A stretch of 11,878 bases of DNA from an uncultured Collinsella sp. (GTDB lineage Bacteria > Actinomycetota > Coriobacteriia > Coriobacteriales > Coriobacteriaceae). Location of the stretch: the NCBI GenBank assembly GCA_902491915.1, contig CABUJL010000055.1:1-11878 (forward strand), read 5' to 3'. Below are positions 1 to 6,014 of the stretch, one piece after another. The notes under the pieces were generated by a model that ran no database searches, had not been told where the DNA came from, and saw only the letters and a list, made by a program, of their open reading frames with translations. Numbering within the stretch: position 1 is the stretch's first letter; every line of letters begins with the position of its first letter. Both the position numbers and the translations under genes were made by a program.

Positions 1-1128
1 CTCACGCAGGTTGGCGCGGAACTCATAGGCAAGACCGGACTCGGCGTCCTCGGCGAACTTGACCGAGAAGCCAGCAGCGTTACCGCCGAGCTCAATGTCG
101 GCATCGAGCAAGTAGGTGGAACCGGCATCCGCGGCGAGCACCTGCTCGACCTTCCCCGACTCGCAGGAAAGCTCAAAGGCCTCGACTGCCTTAGCCTCGC
201 CAAAGGCGCCAAGCATGCTGTCAGGGAGCTTGGTGCCGAGCGTTCCGTCGGCACGCTGAACGATCTCGAGAGGCATAAAGGTGCCACCCCACAGGTAAGA
301 GCTGGGATCGCCACCCTCGTCACGCGTAGGAACCCAACCAAAGAGAACGCGGCGCTCGCCATCAAATGCGGTACGCGCGGCATAGTACGCGCGGCCATCG
401 AATGAATCGTCAGCAGGAGTGATCCAAGGACCGTTGATGGAGCGAGACATGCGGTAACGGGTCTTGTTGCCATCACTGTACTCGGAGAACACCAGATACC
501 ACCAGTCGCCCATCTTAAAGAGATCAGGCATCTCGAACATGGTGTAAAGGCCCGGATTCCACCAGTCGCCCTGGAACTCCCAGGTATCCAGGTCCTTGGA
601 GGTGAACTTGACCAGACGCCCGGTCATCAGACGCTTGTCCTCGCCCACGCGCGTGCCGAGGATGAGCATGTACTCTTCGTTCTCCTCATCCCAAAGCACA
701 AAGGGATCGCGCCAGTTGCGGTCATCGTAACCCTCCTGGGGCGGAAGCAGCGTCTCGGCGATGTTCTTCTCCCACTTGACGGCGTCGTCACTCGTTGCGT
801 GAAGAAGAACCTGCTTCATCAAGCGTGCGCGGACCTTATCGCGATTGCAACCAGTGTAGAGCGCATGGTACTTGTCGCCCACCTTAAACACCGTGCCGGC
901 ATAAACATACTGGTCGACTTCCTCGTCGCCGCCACGCTCAAGGCTCTCGCCAAAGTCCTTGTAGTTGACGAAATCCTTGGTCGTCGCGAGTGCCCAACCA
1001 AACGGCTCTCCGAAAGGACCGGGGTTTCGCGTGTCACGCTGGTGATAGAGATAGAACGTGCCGTCCTCGCCGTACGGCATGATGTCGCCTACCCAAATTC
1101 CCTCAGGCTGGTAATACACCTTGTGCAT
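1..1128 (-). CDS. GH32-type beta-fructosidase-like glycoside hydrolase (3' end cut by window edge)
   Basis: This is an open frame of 376 codons that runs off the left edge, so the C-terminus is missing. The start ATG at 1126-1128 has an AAAGGAAG ribosome binding site just upstream. The protein has the five-bladed propeller pattern of family GH32. A GIWVGDIMP segment near residues 10-18 takes the place of the usual WMNDPNG, so D15 would be the nucleophile. The RDP motif is at residues 140-142 (D141, transition-state stabiliser) and FEMPD is at 198-202 (E199, acid/base). From about residue 310 a beta-rich C-terminal module begins. There is no signal peptide, so the enzyme should act in the cytoplasm on imported fructosides such as sucrose or fructo-oligosaccharides. 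The altered N-terminal motif recalls the E. coli Aec43/FosGH2-like branch, though this is from memory. The divergent motif leaves the exact substrate open. It is probably repressed by the upstream LacI-family protein through operators at its promoter. Confidence 0.82.
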   Translation of the reverse strand, partial: MHKVYYQPEGIWVGDIMPYGEDGTFYLYHQRDTRNPGPFGEPFGWALATTKDFVNYKDFGESLERGGDEEVDQYVYAGTVFKVGDKYHALYTGCNRDKVRARLMKQVLLHATSDDAVKWEKNIAETLLPPQEGYDDRNWRDPFVLWDEENEEYMLILGTRVGEDKRLMTGRLVKFTSKDLDTWEFQGDWWNPGLYTMFEMPDLFKMGDWWYLVFSEYSDGNKTRYRMSRSINGPWITPADDSFDGRAYYAARTAFDGERRVLFGWVPTRDEGGDPSSYLWGGTFMPLEIVQRADGTLGTKLPDSMLGAFGEAKAVEAFELSCESGKVEQVLAADAGSTYLLDADIELGGNAAGFSVKFAEDAESGLAYEFRANLRE

Positions 1129-1171
1129 CCGAGACTTCCTTTCTCACGAGATACTAACTCGGTACAACTGC

Positions 1172-1200
1172 AAGATATGTCAATCGTTTTCATATGTCAA
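1172..1200 (-). promoter_or_regulatory. Sigma-70-type promoter of the GH32 gene
   Basis: Read on the minus strand, a perfect TTGACA (1200 down to 1195) is followed after exactly 17 bases by TATCTT (1177 to 1172). The start codon is 44 bases further on at 1128. The -35 element and spacer are covered by two LacI-type operators, so repressor binding would block RNA polymerase directly. Element match and spacing are good; the transcription start itself is inferred. Confidence 0.7.
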
Positions 1201-1209
1201 ACGTTTTCA
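1178..1209. promoter_or_regulatory. Tandem LacI-family operators O1 and O2
   Basis: Two 15-base sites, TGTCAATCGTTTTCA at 1178-1192 and TGTCAAACGTTTTCA at 1195-1209, differ at one base. Their CG centres are 17 bases apart. The central CG flanked by A-rich and T-rich halves is the hallmark of LacI/CcpA-class operators. They overlap the -35 element and spacer of the GH32 promoter. A closely matching site lies in front of the adjacent lacI-type gene, which makes that protein the likely ligand. Confidence 0.75.
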
Positions 1210-1241
1210 CACCAATACGTCTTTTCGCAGTTCCAGTCGTC

Positions 1242-1256
1242 GGCAAACGGTTGACA
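1242..1256 (-). promoter_or_regulatory. Third LacI-family operator (O3), upstream of GH32 promoter
   Basis: On the minus strand this reads TGTCAACCGTTTGCC, which matches the TGTCAWNCGTTTNCA consensus except at the last base. Its CG centre is about 46 bases upstream of the O2 centre. That spacing could let repressor dimers or tetramers loop or cooperate. A weaker look-alike (reverse complement of 1263-1277) lies next to it; I do not count it as a site. Confidence 0.55.
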
Positions 1257-1312
1257 TATGCCGGCGAACGGTCATCAGAGGCGTTTGAGGAATTCTTTTG
1301 GCACGGGATGAA

Positions 1313-2323
1313 CTACGCGGTTTTACCCTCAATGAGTTCAACGGGGAGCTTGATATTCGATTCGGGCTTTTCGCCGTTAACAAGAGCGACGATGGATTGC
1401 GCCGCGAGCTCACCGATGCGATCGATATCTTGGCGTACGGTTGTTAAGTCAGGCATAAACGTCATAGTGCGGCGGGCACCATCCGCGCCCACGACCTTAA
1501 TATCGCCCGGAGCGCTCAAGCCGCGCTGCTTCATCACGTTAAGACAGATAGCCGCCATCGTGTCGTCTCCCGCAAAGATGCCGTCAATATCGGGGTTCTC
1601 ATCGAGGATCTTCGCAACGACCGCGCTCTTTTCGTCGTCGGGCTTAACGAACTCGACCTCACGGACAAGCGCGGGCAAACCGGCCTGCTCAACAACATCG
1701 AGGTAGGCATCGGTACGCTTATTGGCAGGCATGCGCATGCGGCTATTGCTGCGCAGGCACAGGATGCGTGAACATCCGTCATCGATCAGGCGACGCGTGG
1801 CAAGTTCGCCGATGCTATAGCTGTCGCTCGCAATCTGAACAGAGGCTTCGCCAAGGTCGCAGTCGATACCAACCAGACTCAAGCCCATCTCGGCATACGC
1901 CTCGGCACCGATATTAAGCGAGTTGACGATGACGCCATCAACCATATTGCGTCGAAGCATGTCGATATAAGAGCGCTCAAGCTCGGGTCGATTGGCGCTA
2001 TTGCACAGCAGCATCTTAAAACCGTTTTCGGCCAGGGTATGCTCAATGACTTGAACCACTTGGGCATGAAACGGACTGCTGACATAGGGGACGATCATAC
2101 CGATAAGATTCAGGCGACCGTTGAGCATGGCACGGGCGATATCGTTGGGCGTATAGTTGATGCGCTTCATCGCGGCATGGACCTTATCGCGGGTCTCTTG
2201 GCTAATATAGCCGCGATTATTAAGCACGCGAGATACCGTAGTAGGCGAAACCCCCGCCACCGCTGCAACTTCCTTGATGCCAGGCTTAGCCGTATCCTTA
2301 GAACGAGCACTCTCGCGAGCCAT
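1313..2323 (-). CDS. LacI-family transcriptional repressor (probable fructoside-responsive)
   Basis: I place the start at the ATG at 2321-2323, giving 336 residues, because a strong GGGGGAGGG ribosome binding site lies just upstream. A longer frame beginning at 2344 would start inside the operator and has no such site. Residues 16-35 form the LacI helix-turn-helix (IKEVAAVAGVSPTTVSRVLN), followed by the hinge helix (NDIARAMLNGR, 60-70). From residue 72 onward is a periplasmic-binding-protein-like effector domain with the usual GMIVP, DG(V)IV and DGIFAGDD segments. Length is normal for the family. The ligand cannot be read from sequence. The neighbouring GH32 gene suggests a fructose-containing sugar or its phosphate. 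The matching operator in front of its own gene indicates self-repression. Confidence 0.9.
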   Translation of the reverse strand: MARESARSKDTAKPGIKEVAAVAGVSPTTVSRVLNNRGYISQETRDKVHAAMKRINYTPNDIARAMLNGRLNLIGMIVPYVSSPFHAQVVQVIEHTLAENGFKMLLCNSANRPELERSYIDMLRRNMVDGVIVNSLNIGAEAYAEMGLSLVGIDCDLGEASVQIASDSYSIGELATRRLIDDGCSRILCLRSNSRMRMPANKRTDAYLDVVEQAGLPALVREVEFVKPDDEKSAVVAKILDENPDIDGIFAGDDTMAAICLNVMKQRGLSAPGDIKVVGADGARRTMTFMPDLTTVRQDIDRIGELAAQSIVALVNGEKPESNIKLPVELIEGKTA

Positions 2324-2343
2324 AGCACCCTCCCCCATCAACA

Positions 2344-2358
2344 TGTCATACGTTTACA
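2344..2358. promoter_or_regulatory. LacI-family operator in front of the repressor gene
   Basis: TGTCATACGTTTACA matches the operator consensus seen upstream of the GH32 gene (TGTCAWNCGTTTNCA). It lies 20 bases upstream of the repressor start codon. A weak promoter candidate on the minus strand (TTGTTG, 16 bases, TATGTA) would have its -10 inside this site. This arrangement predicts autoregulation. The operator is more secure than the promoter. Confidence 0.65.
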
Positions 2359-2476
2359 TACGAACAAAGCATACCCCAACAACAGCGGGAAGACGGTAAC
2401 AGCACAAGTAAGTAAACGACTCATCCAAATAATTAGGAGAGTTCCGCCTAAAGGGTGACTCCAAAGGACCCCACAT

Positions 2477-2599
2477 GGCCGGTTTTGGGTTATTTTCCAA
2501 AACATCCCGCAGGACGCAAAGAGGCTCCGCCGCGCAACGCGCGCAGCGGAGCCTCTTTGCATGTCCGAGGACGTTTTGGGAAATAACCCAAAACCGGCC
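2477..2599. repeat. Nested palindrome (27-base outer arms, 15-base inner stem), likely terminator between pfl and lacI
   Basis: Outer arms at 2477-2503 and 2573-2599 are inverted copies with one mismatch in 27 bases; each contains TTTTGGGTTATTT or its complement. Inside lies a perfect 15-bp stem (2516-2530 with 2546-2560, GCAAAGAGGCTCCGC). It is capped by a further 5-bp GC stem (2531-2535 with 2539-2543) around a 3-base loop. The AAAGAGG...CCTCTTT inner hairpin resembles a terminator in either direction. It sits 28 bases past the stop of the small glycyl-radical gene, so it probably ends the pfl transcript. The long AT-rich outer arms exceed what termination needs and may mark a repeat family or a cruciform. 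Confidence 0.75.
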
Positions 2600-2626
2600 C
2601 CAGTAATCCTACAGGAGTTGAACCCT

Positions 2627-2878
2627 TTAGAACTTGTCGTGGAAGGTACGCGCAATGACCTCGTCCTGCTGCTCCTTGGTGAGCGTGTGGAAGTTCACGG
2701 CATAGCCGGAAACGCGGATGGTCAACTGCGGGTACTTCTCGGGGTGAGCCTGAGCGTCGAGCAGCGTCTCACGGTTGAAGACGTTGATGTTCAGGTGGTG
2801 GCCACCCTTCTCGGCGTAAGCGTCGAGCATGTGGACCAGGTTATCGGCCTGAGTCTCGGAAACTTCAGAAACCTTCAT
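2627..2878 (-). CDS. grcA: Separate glycyl-radical domain protein (C-terminal part of pyruvate formate-lyase)
   Basis: This 83-residue protein is the C-terminal glycyl-radical domain of PFL encoded alone. It has GGHHLNINVFNRE (25-37), HPEKYPQLTIRVSGYAV (45-61) and the LTKEQQDEVIARTF tail. The radical-bearing glycine is G58 in RVSGY, equivalent to G734 of E. coli PFL. I choose the ATG at 2876-2878 because GAAGGAGA sits just upstream; a longer frame from 2923 would read through a hairpin. Unlike E. coli GrcA/YfiD (about 127 residues), which is a spare part for an intact PFL, this protein appears obligatory because the neighbouring large PFL protein lacks the glycine loop. It must be activated by a radical-SAM PFL activase, which is not in this window. 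The grcA symbol reflects domain similarity only. Confidence 0.85.
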   Translation of the reverse strand: MKVSEVSETQADNLVHMLDAYAEKGGHHLNINVFNRETLLDAQAHPEKYPQLTIRVSGYAVNFHTLTKEQQDEVIARTFHDKF

Positions 2879-2901
2879 AATGTGTCTCCTTCGATTAATA
2901 G

Positions 2902-2921
2902 GCGCCGGCCGAAACCGGCGC
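2902..2921 (-). promoter_or_regulatory. GC hairpin just upstream of the glycyl-radical gene
   Basis: A perfect 7-bp stem (GCGCCGG with CCGGCGC) closes a 6-base loop, 23 bases upstream of the small gene's start codon. It leaves the ribosome binding site free. It has no T-run on the minus strand, so it is unlikely to terminate. It could protect the 5' end of a processed or separately started small-gene mRNA. Confidence 0.45.
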
Positions 2922-2937
2922 ACTAATCAGTAATCGT

Positions 2938-2962
2938 TATTGTTAGTATAGCACTAACAATA
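2938..2962 (-). promoter_or_regulatory. Perfect 10-bp inverted repeat right after the large PFL gene stop; contains a possible extended -10
   Basis: TATTGTTAGT (2938-2947) pairs perfectly with ACTAACAATA (2953-2962) around a 5-base loop, starting one base beyond the stop codon of the 683-residue PFL gene. On the minus strand it also holds TGCTATACT (2953 to 2945), which resembles an extended -10 element. The small gene may therefore have its own promoter. A convincing -35 is absent. It could instead be an RNA stabiliser for the upstream message or a protein-binding palindrome. Confidence 0.4.
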
Positions 2963-2963
2963 G

Positions 2964-5015
<2,052 letters not shown>

Positions 5016-5245
5016 TGTGTAACCACGCTCCTAGTTACGTGTAATGCGGCGCTCTCTCACACCGCTGCTTATTGAATTCTTGAATTTTCGGCTTGCACTA
5101 CCGGCTTCTTCCGTTCTTCACCACACGTTGGTGCAGGGAAAAACGTTTGTCCACCTTGGAACTGCAACCCAAAACCCAAGATTTCACCCGTTTGAGAAGG
5201 ATAACATAGCGACCCTCTCCATCTGGGCTGTTATATGTTTCTTTT

Positions 5246-5273
5246 TTTATATCATAAGGGCGATTTTTACAAA
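5246..5273 (-). promoter_or_regulatory. Candidate promoter of the split pfl operon
   Basis: On the minus strand TTTGTA (5273 to 5268) is followed after 16 bases by TATAAA (5251 to 5246), preceded by TGA as in an extended -10. It lies in the most AT-rich part of the intergenic region. If used, transcription begins near 5239 and the pfl mRNA has a leader of about 220 bases. That leader includes a small CACCA/TGGTG hairpin near 5121-5135. No other equally good promoter is visible closer to the gene. Confidence 0.5.
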
Positions 5274-5564
5274 CCCGCAGGAAATGCGAGCGTGAACAAC
5301 TACCGTTCACCGATTTGTTTAGTTTTTTCCTTGCCTTTGTACGACGTTCACTCTAGCTGTTATGCCAGCTTTAGCAGGGTAAAGTGCCTCTGAGTGGGCT
5401 TTAGGACGTGCTCAGAGATCTACCCCTAACTTTGCTGATACCGACGGTGTACGGAGGTCGCCTAAAGGTTGTTTTCTAGGCATTTCCCAAAATCTACCGT
5501 ATAGGGTGCGCGTGCGGGGGTATCATCTTTCACCGAAAATAGTTTCTAGTGTTAGGGGTTTTCG
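5274..5564. other. Divergent intergenic region between pfl promoter and the MarR operon, with a nested stem
   Basis: About 290 bases without a credible gene, AT-richer than the flanks. Besides the GTGAAC palindrome it contains a two-tier stem: GGGTA (5377-5381) pairs with TACCC (5421-5425), enclosing CTCTGAG (5388-5394) paired with CTCAGAG (5411-5417). A weaker GCCTA/TAGGC hairpin lies at 5460-5481. The final part carries the inverted repeat over the MarR start. I could not identify a convincing plus-strand promoter, and the nested stem does not match a riboswitch class I recognise. Confidence 0.4.
5292..5310. promoter_or_regulatory. GTGAAC/GTTCAC palindrome upstream of pfl promoter
   Basis: GTGAAC and GTTCAC form perfect 6-base arms separated by 7 bases. 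The centre is about 61 bases upstream of the predicted pfl transcription start, a common activator position. CGTTCAC recurs in direct orientation at 5345-5351. The spacing does not match CRP (GTGA-N6-TCAC) or FNR, so no regulator is named. The site could equally serve the divergent MarR operon. Confidence 0.3.
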
Positions 5565-5573
5565 GTGGAAGAT
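5525..5573. promoter_or_regulatory. 15-base inverted repeat spanning the MarR start codon
   Basis: ATCTTTCACCGAAAA (5525-5539) is the inverted copy, with one mismatch, of TTTTCGGTGGAAGAT (5559-5573). The right arm contains the GTG start codon at 5565-5567, and the AGGGG ribosome binding site lies in the loop. As DNA it could be the operator of the MarR protein it precedes, although MarR sites are usually more compact. As RNA the stem would hide the start codon and reduce translation. Either way it suggests autoregulation of the operon. Confidence 0.5.
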
Positions 5574-6014
5574 ACCGATTTCCGTGAACTTGGGCGTCAG
5601 CTCCTTACCGAGTTCGGCAGCATGCATCAGCGCATTTCGCGCTTTGCGGACAAAGCCCTCGGCGGCGAGATGGCCGTCATGCGCGCCCTTATGCTCGCTG
5701 GCGGTTCGCTCACGCCGAGCGAACTCGCCGATCGCGCCTGGGTCTCGAGCGCCCGCATCGCCAATATCCTACGCGCTCTCGAAGCCAAGGGCTGGGTCGA
5801 GCGCGAGCACTCAAAGACCGACCGTCGTCGCGTACACGTCACGGTGACCGACAAGGGATTCCAGGATCTCGAAATCAAACGACGGGAATTCGAGGAGCGC
5901 ACCGCGGCCTTCCTCGAGCAGCTCGGCGAAACAGATACCCAAGAGATGGTGCGCCTTCTAAGACGTGCCAACGAAATTATCGACCGCAATCAAGAAAGGA
6001 GAGATGCCGAGTGA
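5565..6014 (+). CDS. MarR-family transcriptional regulator
   Basis: A 149-residue protein of ordinary MarR length, starting with GTG eight bases after an AGGGG site. It has an N-terminal dimerisation helix, then a winged helix-turn-helix: TPSELADRAWVSSARIANIL (about 50-69), followed by LEAKGWVERE and the wing SKTDRRRVHVTVTDKG (about 83-98), which contains the conserved D-R-R signature. A long C-terminal helix completes the dimer interface. The gene overlaps the next one by four bases (GTGA), so it is the first gene of an exporter operon. By family habit it should repress that operon and release DNA when a small, often toxic, ligand binds. The inverted repeat over its own start is the natural candidate target. 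The ligand is unknown. Confidence 0.9.
   Translation: MEDTDFRELGRQLLTEFGSMHQRISRFADKALGGEMAVMRALMLAGGSLTPSELADRAWVSSARIANILRALEAKGWVEREHSKTDRRRVHVTVTDKGFQDLEIKRREFEERTAAFLEQLGETDTQEMVRLLRRANEIIDRNQERRDAE

Noticed and set aside
1314..1327. TACGCGGTTTTACC occurs both at the lacI-type gene end and in the terminator hairpin at 11846-11859
   Set aside because: A 14-base match within 12 kb is close to chance expectation, and the first copy is coding sequence without the second hairpin arm.
2324..2344. An upstream ATG that would lengthen the LacI-family protein by seven residues
   Set aside because: It begins in the operator and has no ribosome binding site, whereas the ATG at 2323 has GGGGGAGGG just upstream and gives the normal family N-terminus.
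2938..2962. Rex (NADH-sensing) operator in the TTGTTAGT...ACTAACAA palindrome
   Set aside because: The TTGTTA half-sites are reminiscent, but the total length and odd spacing do not fit the known 18-20 base Rex sites, and it lies downstream of the main PFL gene. Kept only as a palindrome of unknown role.
2627..2963. The PFL split as a recent frameshift or sequencing error
   Set aside because: The two genes are separated by 85 non-coding bases with two perfect hairpins and a new ribosome binding site. One inserted or deleted base could not rejoin them into a normal PFL.
5044..5310. Short open frames (70 and 83 codons) in the pfl upstream region
   Set aside because: They lack ribosome binding sites, cross the predicted pfl promoter and leader, and show no domain or coding bias.
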